From: Datisca glomerata
Lineage: Eukaryota > Streptophyta > Magnoliopsida > Cucurbitales > Datiscaceae
Assembly (NCBI GenBank): GCA_003255025.1
Contig: QANY01013280.1
Location: 124,001-188,000, forward strand
Length of the DNA: 64,000 nt
Reading direction: 5' to 3'
The position numbers were made by a program, and so were the translations under genes. The notes under the pieces were generated by a model. That model was not told where the DNA came from, did not search any database, and worked only from the letters and a program-made list of their open reading frames with translations. Below, piece by piece: positions 24,463 to 35,559 of this stretch; the stretch's first letter is position 1, and every line of letters begins with the position of its first letter.

Positions 24463-24748
24463 GGGTGATCATCACCTTATGATTATTATTATTATCATCA
24501 TCATCAAGCCTATAAGTACAAGCACATGGGAAAAAGTGTGAGAGACCTAAGAAAACCTTAACTAAAGCCACTGCCATTTCTCTCTTCTCTCATCAACAAC
24601 TATGTAAAATCTTTTACACAAATAATATCAACAATCTTCCCGTGACTTTTCTTCCCTTTAAGGTTTTTTCACGTAAATGATGGTATCTTTATTCACTCTT
24701 TAAATTATGATCTTTATTATTTGATCTCATACCAAAAAATCATTTACA
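24463..24748 (+). repeat. Inverted copy of the LTR end
   Basis: Reverse complement of about 285 bp of the LTR (compare 19475-19780): CATCATCATCAAGCCTATAA, GTACAAGCACATGGGAAAAA, CTTAACTAAAGCCACTGCC, ending AAAAATCATTTACA at 24748. The composite from 19475 to 24748 thus has the same LTR terminus facing outwards at both ends. Flanks are AAGGC on the left and AAGAT on the right. Confidence 0.8.
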
Positions 24749-25244
24749 AAGATAAATAGCAATTTTTTTGTATCATGTCATCAATCAGCTATTGACGATT
24801 TTGTAGTTGAAGATTTTAAATTTTGATTTAAAGATTTCATAATCAGATTTGGCGGGGTCCTTGTATTTAATTAAATATTCTAAAATTTATTGTCTTTTAA
24901 TTCAAACGATATTTCTTATTTTTATTTTTAATTAAATTATATAACAATCAATGATTGATTATAGTTTCATTTTTAGCTAATTTGATAAGAAAAATATTCT
25001 AGTTTTAATGATTGGTTCTAATTCTTATAAGATAAATAGCTAATTTTTAGTGCTACATCATCAATCAGCTATTGACGAATTCTGATAAGGTAAACGTTAA
25101 ATATCTAACATGTTATATATAGATGATGGTCAATTTAGTCTAAAATTATTGACTAATTAAGAAACATGCTATTTACCTAAATGTATTGAAAATCTGCTAT
25201 TTGTAAAAGCACCCCTTAAAGTTATCTATCATGTAAAATTTCCC

Positions 25245-25640
25245 TTTAGATAAATAGGCTTGGTTCATGTATAAGATATTTTTTAGGCATGATGTAAATA
25301 GAGTTTGAGCTCCCAAGGTTTATCTTCAACCTAAACTTTATTCTTTTTTTAAGTTGGTAGTACGACTCGATTTGGCTGTCCAAATGCAATTAGACAACTT
25401 TAAAATGATGAACTGTCAACTGTCGCGGTTGTCAACGATAAACAATCCCGGTCTATGAAATGGAAAATAAGTATAAGAATGTGAAATGATATTATCTCCA
25501 TAAGGTAAAGACCTTGAAACGATATTATCTCCATAAAGTAAAGACCTTGAAACTGGTTCACAAATATTATCCGTACACTACCCCTAAGCTTAGGATACTA
25601 ATTAAATTAACGTCATGAAATAACAACTATTAGAAAAATG
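25245..25640. other. Spacer with a short tandem duplication
   Basis: Contains two copies of a ~36-bp unit (GATATTATCTCCATAA-GTAAAGACCTTGAAAC) at about 25485-25556. Part of it may belong to the 5' LTR of the next Gypsy element, whose left edge I could not place. Confidence 0.45.
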
Positions 25641-26045
25641 TCAATATTAATTAAAAAATAGTTTACAAAATAATTTTATACCGTCAATACCCTTTGGACA
25701 TTCAAATTCACACTTCACACGTGGTAGAATCTAGACCAAAGAAGGAATCAAGGAAAATGATAGACTATAGACCATAGGATAGGCTAGGTAGTTATCGAAG
25801 GAATTTGGAGAAGAATATTCCCTAAAAGTGCCTATCGGCTCCTGAAAGCTTGCAACGGAAAATGAGGATTTATTGCTTTGTAGTTATCATTTTTATGTAT
25901 AAATACAAGCATGTACAACCTCAAAATTCAATCGAATACAAGGAACCTAAAGCTTTCTAGTTCTTATTCCCTCATTCTCTCTCTAAATTATTGTCTTTAT
26001 TATTTATTCGTAATATTTTTTTCTTAACCAGAAATTTTTTTTACA
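25640..26045 (+). repeat. 5' LTR (right part) of Gypsy element 2
   Basis: The right edge is clear: TTTTTTTTACA ends at 26045, directly followed by TTTTGGTGCTTTCGTTAAGA, the same primer-site region as in elements 1 and 3. A TATA-like box (TATAAATA) lies near 25897, with an AT-rich U5-like tail after it. The left edge is approximate and no matching 3' LTR was found downstream. Confidence 0.55.
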
Positions 26046-26066
26046 TTTTGGTGCTTTCGTTAAGAG
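26046..26066 (+). other. Primer-binding site region of Gypsy element 2
   Basis: TGGTGCTTTCGTTAAGAG just after the LTR, complementary to a tRNA 3' end ending CCA. The tRNA was not identified. Confidence 0.5.
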
Positions 26067-26091
26067 TGAACTTGAGGAAACCCTTCTAAAA

Positions 26092-27745
26092 ATGTCTAGA
26101 ACCAGATTGAACGCTATCCTCAATGAGGGAAATAGAACTGGAAATGGGAATTATCATGTTAATCAACCCACACCACTAGTTGAAATGCTCCATACCATTT
26201 TGACGGGAATGCAGAAGATGAAGTAATGGAACACTGAGACACTGCATGGTGCATGGTAGCAATAGAAGATCAAATTAATGCATTGTAACGAGAATTGGCA
26301 CAGACACATATGAATTAGTCAGCGAACTAACAACGAGTAACGGGAAAACCGTTCAGAACAAGATGGATAGGATGTTAGGAGGGCAAACCCTGAAATTAGC
26401 AGGAACATGCAGCATGACAACGAAGAGATCCACTCTCAAGCCACACGAATGAGACAGCGGGAGAAACCCATCCGCCTAAAATCGTAACGGAAAAGGATCT
26501 GGGGAGTGCGAGAAAGGCTCATCTAGAATCACTTACCTGTTCTTCGTTATGTCCAGAGATTCTGGCCGCACCGATTCCCAAGAACGTTATGGAACCCAAG
26601 TTCAAGTGCTATGAAGGGAAATCCGATCTAGTGGATTATATCAGGCGATTCAAGCAAATAATGACATTATACCAACATGAGGATGAACTGATGTGCAGGA
26701 TGTTTTCTACTAGCCTGACGAAATGGTTTTAAAATGGTATCATTCACTCCCCACTCATTCAATTACTAACTTTACCATTATGTCTTTGATCTTTTTGGAA
26801 CACTATTCCATGTACCATTCAGTGATGAAAGATACAGAATACCTCCTGACCATCTCCATGAAGAAGGGAGAATCTCTGTGGGTGTACACGCATATATTCA
26901 AGGGTGAAATCGCTAAAATAGAAAGTTGTGATGACCGAGTGGTGAGACTGGCTTTCAGACGAGGGTTGGATCCAAATTCACCTCTCTTTGAAGATTTATC
27001 AAAATTGAAGCCACTATCTATGGTGGAAACATTCCAATAGGCGCAGACTTATATCACGTTGGAGGAAGAAAATAAGAGTTTGTTAAAACTAACGGAACGA
27101 AGGATAGAGGAGCAACGGAAAGGAGAACAAAGCTCTGGATCTAGGAAAAAGAGATCGGGAAGATAAAAAAGAGACGATGCCCGGGGAGAAAACAAACGGG
27201 AAAATACTGAGAGTCGAGAAAGATATGATGACAGGATCCATCCCGGGGACAAGGTCTATACACCCATCACTATGCTTGTAAATCAAATTCTTGAGGTGAT
27301 CAAGAATAAGCCATGGCTGAAAAGACCAACCCTATTGATAAGAGAACCAAGCTACAAAGACAAAGTTAAATATTGTTCCTTTCATAGAATTTAAGGACAT
27401 TACACGAAAGACTGTTTCTAGATAAAAAAAGTATATCGAAGAGTTGATAAAGGACGAATGCCTTCCACAATATGTCCAGAAGGAATTGCAAAAATGGGAA
27501 GCAGAGAAGGAAGTCCAAGATAAAGGAAAACAGCCTCTCAGAATATTTGATATGATAATCGCACTGACTGGACATGAGGGAACAACCGAGAAGGAGAGAA
27601 AGATGTATTGTAAGAAGCCCACATTAGAAGGACATCAAGAGAAAGGAAGTTCATGGAATGACAATGAAAATCGCCCGTTGATATTTGATGAGCTGAATCT
27701 GGAGCACGATGAGCGTCACAATGACGCTCTGTTCATTACACTATA
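26092..27745 (+). pseudogene. gag of Gypsy element 2
   Basis: Begins MSRTRLNAILNEGNRTGNGN at 26092 and runs with several stops through EPKFKCYEGKSDLVDYIRRF (26590), YQHEDELMCRMFS, KWYHSLPTHSITNFT (26730), ESCDDRVVRLAFRRGLDPNS (26930) and METFQ-type VETFQ (27035). A zinc-knuckle-like or linker region and the start of protease follow: CSFHRI-GHYTKDCF near 27375-27420, then IFDMIIALTGHEGTTEKERK (27550). Capsid function cannot be intact. It is colinear with the gag of element 3. Confidence 0.85.
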
Positions 27746-30700
27746 AGTTGTAAACTATTTGCTGAAGAGTACTGATCGACAATGAGACTGCTGTCAATAT
27801 CCTACATCGGTCAACTCTTGGGAAGATGTATATGGGAAGTCAAAAGTTGCAGGGTATGTCATAGCCATTGATAGGTTTCAACGGGATTGTAAGATATTCT
27901 GAAGGAATCATGATTGTCCTAGTGAATGTTGAGCCGTTAAACCACCTGATAAAATTTGTGGTTCTAGACACTTTATCCTTGTACAATGCAATCCTAGAAA
28001 GGACGTGGTTTCATAAGAGGAAGGTTGTTCCTTCCACCATTTATCAGGTACTGAAGTATCCATCTCCGGATGGAATAAGACAATAAAGGTGATCAAGTTG
28101 CTGCTTGTATATGTGTCGTAACAGCACTAAAATCCGCCAGACAAACGGCAACGAAAAAGAAGTTATGTGGTCAGCCCGAGGCTACGGGATAATAGAAATC
28201 AAAGGAAGGCGATCAAGATGACATGTTAAAACCAAGGAGCGAATTGGGAGAGGCCACTGAACTTGTGTACCTTGAAGAAGGAACTCAAAAGACGATTAAC
28301 ATTGGGGCCTAACTCGAGAAAACAGAAAAAGAAAGGTTGAAAGACTTTCTGTGAAAGAACAGAGACATCTTCGCAACTACAACGTAAGAAATGTTAGGTA
28401 TTCTTTAAAATATAATATCTCATAATTTTAATATGGATCCCACTGTAAAAATGGTGAAGCAATGGAAAAGAACCTTCACCCCATAATAGAATGCGGCAAT
28501 CAAAGAAGAGGTGGATGACCTTTTAAACGCCGATTTATCCAAGAATTGGACTGCCCGGAACGGCTCGCCAATTTAGTTATGATGATAAAGAAGAAGAAGA
28601 AATGAATGATTCATATAGACTTCACCGATCTAAACAAAGTCTATTAAAAAGATGACTACTCGTTGCCAATGATAGATCAGATGGTGGATACGACTTCGGG
28701 ACATGAACTCTTCAGCTTCATAGATGCCTTTTCAGAATATAATTAGGTAAAAATATTCCAACTTGATCAGGAAAAGACCTCATTTGTAATAGAACATGGT
28801 ATTTTCTTTTATAAATCAATGTCCTTTTGGATTTAAAAATGTCAGTACAACTTACCAGAAACTCGTGAATAAAATTCTCCGAGCAAATTGGAAGAACCAT
28901 GGAGGTTTACGTAGATTATATGTTGGTCAAAAGTTGTAAACTGAAAGATTATATTAGAGATCTTGATGAGGCATTTTCAATCCTAAATAAAAGTTCCATG
29001 AAACTAAATCAAGAGAAGTGCACATATGGCATAACAGCGAAAAAGTTCTTTGGCAATCTAGTAATATAACGGGGGATCGAAGTAAACCCGTATCAAGTAA
29101 AAACTATCATGGAGATGAAGTCACCAAAAAACTGTAAGGAAATACAAAGCCTGATGGGATAATGGGTGGCTCTGAATAGCTTTCTTTCAATATCAACGGG
29201 ATAAGTGCAAGTCATTTTTCACGAAGTTAAAGAAGAATTTCATTGATAATTGGGATGAAAAGTGTGAAGATTCTTTCAAAAGAATAAAGGAATATCTGAT
29301 AACTTCACCGTTGCTCTCGAAACCGGTACCTAGTGAGTAGCTACTTCTCTACGTGGCCATATAGTAAATGATAGTAAGTGGCGTTCTGATAACAGAAGAA
29401 GAAAGGAAGTAGAAACTCGTTTACTTCTTAAGTAAAAGTCTAGTGGCGGCCGAAGTAAGGTATAATAGAATTGAGAAATTGGTATTAGCCATTGTAGTTG
29501 CAGCAAGGAAGCTGAGGTCATATTTTCAAGCTTATAGTATAAAAGTATTAACAGATTCGCCCATCAGAAGTCTATTACACTCACCTGAAATAAGTGGAAG
29601 AATGGCAATGTGCGCGATTAAACTAGGCAAATATGAAATTCAATATTATCCAAGAATGTCTATCAAAGGACAAGTATTGGCTGATTTTGTAGCGGACTTC
29701 ACTCACGATGATGAGGAAAGAAGCAAAACGTTTCAGACGGAGGTGGAGAACAGATCTTGAAAACTATTCGTTGACGGGCCTCAAATAAAAAAGGGACTGG
29801 TGCAGACCCCATTTGGAGAAACTCATGAACACTCCATTTCTTTTGGGTTCAATTCTTCAAATAATGAAGTGGAATATGAGGGCTTGATAGCATGATTCAT
29901 CATGCTGCTGGAACTCGAGGTAAAATACGTAAATATATTTGTGATTTTATGTTGATCACGAAACACGTAACGAGAGAATTTGCAGCAAAAGATGTAAGAA
30001 TGATGGATTATTTGCATTGGGCCTGCTGGAACTCGAGGTAAAATATGTAAATATATTTTGTGATTTTATGTTGATCATGAAACACGTAACGGGAGAATTT
30101 GCAGCAAAAGATGTAAGAATGATGGATTATTTGCATTGGGCAAAAGAGTTGTTGTGTTTTCTAAAGAACTATGAGATCCACCAGATCCCAACTATTGAGA
30201 ACAAGCACGCAGATGCGCTGGCGAACTTTGGATTGTCGCTACAATTCCTTCACAAAAGAAACATACTAGAAGAATTTCTCGACAAGTCAAGTATAGAATT
30301 TTTTGTTGTCAACGTAACAGATGTGGAAACCGAGGTGGAACCGAGCTGGCAGGATGACATAATCCATTACCTAGCAAAAGGAGAATTACCTGAAGACAAA
30401 CATATAGGGAGAAATATTTGGCAGCAAAGTGCCATATATTCTTTAATTAATGGAACATTATCTATAAGGTCTTTTTCAGGTGCGTATTTAAAATGTCTGA
30501 AAAGGAAAGAGGCTTAATATGTATTGGCGGAAATCCACGAAGGAATATATGGGAACCACAACGGGGGAAGGTCATTGGTGCACAAAATATTGAACGATGG
30601 GTATTATTAGCCCAAAATGCATCAAAACGCTGAGCAATATGAAAAGAGCTACGACAAATGCCAACGGTGCACCCCCATAGCAAAAATGGCACCTGGAGAA

Positions 30701-31400
30701 CTCAATACGGTGACAAGCTCGTAATCGTTCATGCAATGGGCCTTGGATGTCGTTGGACCAGTTTCCATGGCACTTACTCACAAGCGCTTTCTGTTGGTTG
30801 CAATAGATTACTTCACAAAGTGGATTGAAGCTGAAGCGTATGTAAGAATTCGAGAAGAGGAAGTGAAAAGGTTGTTGTGGAAAAACATAATATACTGGTA
30901 CGAGATCCCATGAGTACTCATCTTTGAGCTTAAGTTTATGGGAAAGATAGATGAGGCTTTCTGTGAAGGCTTAAAGATTATCAACTGAATTTCTACGTCA
31001 TACTACCTATAACGAAATGGCCAAGCGAAAAGATCAAATTGAATTATACTGAAAAGTTTAAAAACATGGCTGGAATCAGCTAAAGGAAAATGGGTAGAAG
31101 AACTACAACAATGTTATGGGCGTACAAAATCACTCTCAGGAAGTCAACAGATGAAATCACATTCGCCTTGGCATACGGAACAAAAGCCATAATACCTGTC
31201 GAGGTTGAAAGTCTAACTATGAAATCAAGTCTAAACAAGCCTCAGACTGTGGAATTAATGAAGTAAAACCTTGATCTTTTGGAAGAATGGTGAGAAACGT
31301 ATCTAATCCAAATGACCTACTACAATCAGAAAAGGAGAGCTTAGAATGATACGCATATGAAAAGACACTATTCTAAATCGTAAACTCATTATAGTGAATG
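27746..31400 (+). pseudogene. pol of Gypsy element 2 (PR, RT, two RNase H, integrase)
   Basis: Decayed polyprotein. Protease: ETAVNILHRSTLGK (27790) and GFNGIVRYSEGIMIVLVNVE (27870). RT: DDLLNADL (28515), DFTDLNK (28620), VYVDYMLV (28905, the YVDD box changed). First RNase H: RIEKLVLAIVVAARKLRSYF (29467) and VLTDSPIRSLLHSPEISGR, VLADFVADFT (29675). Second, archaeal-type RNase H: LFVDG near 29765 up to HADALANFGLSLQF (30210). Integrase: the HEGIYGNHNGG-like block near 30535 and MQWALDVVGPVSMALTHKRF (30731), FTKWIEAEAYVRIREEEVKR. Two RNase H regions point to the Tat lineage. A 118-bp tandem duplication disrupts the second one. Confidence 0.85.
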
Positions 31401-31439
31401 TTTTCCCATGACCTTTTCCTGTAAGGGTTTTCTATATAA

Positions 31440-32260
31440 AATTCTTGATGTCAACTTTCTTTCTCCTCCAGTAAATGATAAAAGAAATAAGGTCATGATT
31501 CTACAATGAACCTAAGTCCTTGACAACTGACCACACTACAATGGGCAATCGTACTCTAAAAGAAACTAGGGCCATGGTTCTACAGTGAATATAAGCCCTT
31601 GAGAACGAAATGCACTACAATGAGCATATGTTCTCTAAAGGAAACATTGGCCATGGTTAACAATGAACCGAAGTCATTAAGAATAGACTGCACTACAATG
31701 GGCATTTGTTCTCTAAAAAAAATTAGGGTCATAATTCTACAATGAACCTAAGTCTTTGAGAATGGACTACACTACAGTAGACATCTATTCTCTAAAAGAA
31801 AATGGGGTCATGGTTCTACAATGAACTATACTACAATGGACATCTATTCTTTGAAGAAAACCAGGGTCATGGTTATACAATGAACATATCCTTGAGAACG
31901 AACTGCAATAAAACATTTGTTCTCTAAAGGAAATTGAAGATAAAAGATATGTAAAACATAAGTCTTTGAGAGCAGATCATGCTACAGAAAGTGGTCGTTC
32001 TTAAAAGAAAGTTGAAGTCTAAAATTTTGCAAGTCCTTGAGAATGGGTCATAGTTGTTCTCTAAAGGAAATTGAAGCTTAAAATTTTGCAAGTCCTTGAG
32101 AATAGATGATAGTTGTTATATAAAGGAAATTGAAGCTTAAAAGTTTACAAGTTCCTGAGAACGGAACATAGTTGTTCTCTAAAGGAAATTAAACTTTGTA
32201 AGTCCTTAAGAACGGATCATAGCTGTTCTTTTAAGGAAATTGAAGCTTAAAATAACTGTC
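31440..32260 (+). repeat. Tandem array between pol and antisense gene, element 2
   Basis: The first part has about five units of about 88 bp (GGTCATGGTTCTACAATGAA, CTAAGTCCTTGAGAA, CTACAATGGGCA, GTTCTCTAAA). The second part (31900-32250) has units of about 62-65 bp (GTTCTCTAAAGGAAATTGAA, GCTTAAAATTTTGCAAGTCC, TTGAGAAC). Most units contain the inverted pair GAGAAC ... GTTCTC. Confidence 0.8.
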
Positions 32261-32269
32261 TTTGAAAAC

Positions 32270-33335
32270 AAGAATGCACCGGAAAATGATTTCAACATAA
32301 GTGAAATTGTTAAGCTATTAGAAAAAGAACAACCCTTTTCTCATTGATGAAAAATGGAAAATGCAAAGAGAAAAGAAGTGCAAAACAGGGAAAGGAAATT
32401 AGAAAAAGAAATTTAAGAAACAACGATTGTATCATCAACGACCACATCTTCAGTGGGGCTAACAGAAGCATCTTCAAGGGGAATGACAACAACATCTTCA
32501 ACGGAGTTGGTAGCAGCACCTTTCATTTGATTAGCAATGACTTTAAGAGGGTTGACGACAACATCCTCAATTGAGCCATTGATCTTCGCCTAAATTTCAG
32601 GAGGCAAGTCATAGAGGGGATTTCTGGAAGGAGCCTTTGATGAGTCGTCTCTATAACCCAAGCTATAGATGACTTGTTCGACTTCATCAAAGGCTACTTG
32701 GTACTGATCCCCCACCTTTTTTTCTTTCTCCACCATTCCTCAAACTTTTTCGAGCTCAACTGCCATCAAAGATTCTCCAGCTGCTCTCAGAGACTTGCAA
32801 ATTTAAAGTTCCCCACCCTCACGACTGTCGCTTCTTTGAGCTTGTTTCTCTACGACTTCGCATAGCTCAGCCTCGATCTTCTTCAACTGCTCAATCTCAG
32901 CCTGAAGTCTAGCAACGAGGCCACAACTCTGAGTGAGCTCATTACGAAAGTCCATCAAGGCTTGTTCACAAAGAGCATGATGCTCTTAGAGGGCATTATG
33001 ATGAATAATGTCCTAGAGAAAGAAGAAAACAAGTGAAAATGCATAAGTATGAGCAAAAGGAAAACATAGAAAATGAAAATTTGGAAGTAAACAGGAAAAG
33101 AAAAAGAGTTTACCCTGACCAAATCGTGACTCAGTGAACTGACGAGCTCACCAACGTTCTTGTTGCGGGTCATCACGGTGTCTGCATCGCACGAAATGCC
33201 CCGAGTGGTATGTGAGCAGATTGGACATCATCCAAAAAACTGACCAAGGTAGGAACATGAGGAGCAGTAGTGTAGCTCAACGGAGGAGGAGCCGATGGAG
33301 TGGGTGTTGGAAAATGTGGTGCAGGCGTAGCGGAG
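32270..33335 (-). pseudogene. Antisense gene of Gypsy element 2, 3' part
   Basis: On the - strand, opposite to pol, an exon ends with NVGELVSSLSHDLV (33160-33114) before a donor GGTAAAC. A 101-base intron (33113-33013, acceptor TTCTCTAG) leads to a second exon with IIHHNAL, CEQALMDFRNELTQ and LQAEIEQLKKIEAELCEVVE, a coiled-coil-like Glu/Lys/Leu pattern. The same two exons and an intron at a matching position occur in the antisense gene of element 3 (LMSRLSHDLM, 54979). The upstream exons of this copy are missing, because an unrelated LTR-like sequence begins at about 33338. Confidence 0.65.
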
Positions 33336-33337
33336 AC

Positions 33338-35446
33338 GTTTAAACAAAATTTAATAAAATAAATCTTTTTCGATAAAAACAAAAACATGTGCGACCCCAC
33401 GATAACAAAAAAAACTTTTTATTGAAAGATCTTTTCAATCAGTCATGGATCATATACGTCTTGTAGTCTTAATCAAGCGCCCTTACAAAACCGATCGAGC
33501 ATCCGTCCCACAAAACCGTTCCAACGATCAGTAGACTCCGAGATCCACACCAAGATCTTCTAAGTCAATCCTTAACGCACTAGGACGTGTGCGCATGCAG
33601 AATATTACAAGACATTTTTCTGTCTCTAAATATTCTCAACACATGAGATCTAGAGATTTACTGTGATGACTTTTGTGAGGCGATTCTCTAAAAGAACATG
33701 ATGATTATTTTTTTAGAGATTTGATTAATTCTTAATCATTGAAAAAAATCACTCTGAGCAATTGTGTTCACAACTCAATTATCTGATTGATCAACTGATG
33801 ATCTGATCAACTGATGATCTGATCAATTCATTTATCAATTAATGTCATTCGAATAAAATATGTATCTTATTCTAGATAATGGCGTATAAGATATTTAGGG
33901 ATAATTAAAATTAAAAATTTAATATTTAATTTCAAATTACCCAATACACGGGGACCCACTGTATAATGGTACACAACTGAATTGCCACATAGCACTGCAG
34001 TGTGCCGTGAGGTAGCACAGTGCCTCACGGGACCACTGTAGTGCCATGTGACACTACAGTGTTGCACCCCCACTACTGTAATACCACATGACACTACAAT
34101 AGTCAATGTCAATCTCTGATACCGAATCAATGATTGACACTTGGTAATTACTGTAAATTAAATATATATGTAATAAGATAAATATCTTGATATTAGTTAA
34201 TTCAAAATTAACATATCTGATTACCCCTATCAACTAAATTATTTGTTATTTCACAAATAACAGATTTAGTTGATCCAAAATATTATCTAATAATAATTTA
34301 ATTATCTAATTTCATAAATTAGATATTTTGTCTCACTTATCGATAATTAAAAATAATCGATAAATATTATATATATAATAATTNTTGCCCCATAATAAAA
34401 ATTCATTTACAAGTTAGTCATTTTCTCATGTCCTAAAATATTCACACCCTAGACTACGTAATATAGAGGTAACTTGGGGACCATGGACCTATAATCCTAA
34501 GCTCTAATAAACTATATTATTAATTAAACTCTTTAATTAAATAATTTTACTTATTAATTTTATTATTACTCCACTATAAATATGAAATTGAACCCTTAGA
34601 GATTTATGGAATGTATTTACAGAGTATTCTCATGTAGTGCACTGATATAATCAATTCATATAGTTCTATCATTTAATTATTGGTTCGTAAATTAGAACTT
34701 ATCAAAATTATTTACCATTCTAATTACCTTTTGATCCTTAAATACCATTAATCCACCAATGAATGTCTAATCTATAATTTTATTACAAATTTGAGCTCAA
34801 TAACCATTTAGTTCCAGAATTAACGCTTAAGTGAAGCAATATACGATCTGTTAGGAAAGATTGAATTCTAAATCCTGTAAGATCATGTTTCCAGTCATCC
34901 ATATCACTGAATCTCTAAAACAAAAGTCACTAGCCTATTTACAAATAAACCTTATCGAGCGAATCAAAAGATCCAGTAAACATGTATAGGAGTTCATGAC
35001 TACTCAAATTCAGAGTGATCTATATATGATCACCGAATTGATGTGTATTAAATATTTATTATAAACGGCATGTTGATAAATATATTAATTCACATCGGTC
35101 CAGCTATATATAATCTCATTACATAAAGTACATTCACTAAGATATCTATCCACATCAATATATGAATCTAGATCACACACATTCATAATGTTTAGTGAAC
35201 CGTACTAGCGACCATTCATTTAATATTTCATACTTTAATATGTTGCTGACAATTTTATTTATTATCTATGATCTTAATCCTCTCGAACTAATACAAGATC
35301 ATGATCTCATTAATGAATATGAAATTTTCAGATATTTATATAAATTATTCAACAATAATTTAAAAGAACAATTATAAGAAAAATATAATCCTCATTAAAT
35401 TTTATATAAAAATGTCAATACACATGCTTTGAGGGCATAACCCTCA
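33338..35446 (-). repeat. LTR-like insertion (probable solo LTR), about 2.1 kb
   Basis: On the - strand it starts TGAGGGTTATGCCCTCAAAG at 35446 (a GAGGG..CCCTC terminal hairpin), a start I associate with large plant LTRs. It contains no ORF of note and runs AT-rich down to GTTTAAAC at 33338. No internal retrotransposon region accompanies it. I could not find a clear target duplication, so the left edge and the class are uncertain. It contains a strong hairpin at 33985-34050 and one unknown base (n) at about 34384. Confidence 0.45.
33985..34050. repeat. 27-bp imperfect inverted repeat (hairpin)
   Basis: Left arm CACATAGCACTGCAGTGTGC-CGTGAGG and right arm CCTCACGGGACCACTGTAGT-GCCATGTG are reverse complements with only a few differences. 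They are separated by about 10 bases. Further CACTACAGTG and CCACATGACACTACA units follow up to 34105. Confidence 0.8.
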
Positions 35447-35559
35447 ATAGTGGGAGCCATTGATCGAGATGAAACTAGAAGACAAAAGGTATGTAAAACA
35501 TAAGTCAATGGAATAAGTGTATTCACATTCACAACCATCTTCTAGTTCTAGACAAAATC

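Larger units (their letters stand above)
19110..25245 (-). mobile_element. TIR element split by a Gypsy insertion
   Basis: The ends match the ends of the two elements at 38690-40990, in the opposite orientation. The left edge (TATTAAAGTAATTGCA, GATAAGTTTTGAAAGTTAAT, TTTAAGAAATAACAG, near 19120-19180) equals their right end reversed. The right edge (25100-25240: AAGAAACATGCTATTTACCT, GATAACTTTAAGGGG reversed) equals their left end. Inside, a roughly 270-bp segment with ATCAGCTATTGACGA-type motifs is present on both sides of the insertion (19195-19470 and 24755-25030), with a third partial copy at 25030-25090. The Gypsy element and its inverted LTR piece (19475-24748) sit between these copies. 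No transposase is visible. Confidence 0.6.

Noticed and set aside
34384..34384. Single unknown base (n)
   Set aside because: An assembly or sequencing ambiguity, not a biological feature; it does not fall in a gene.
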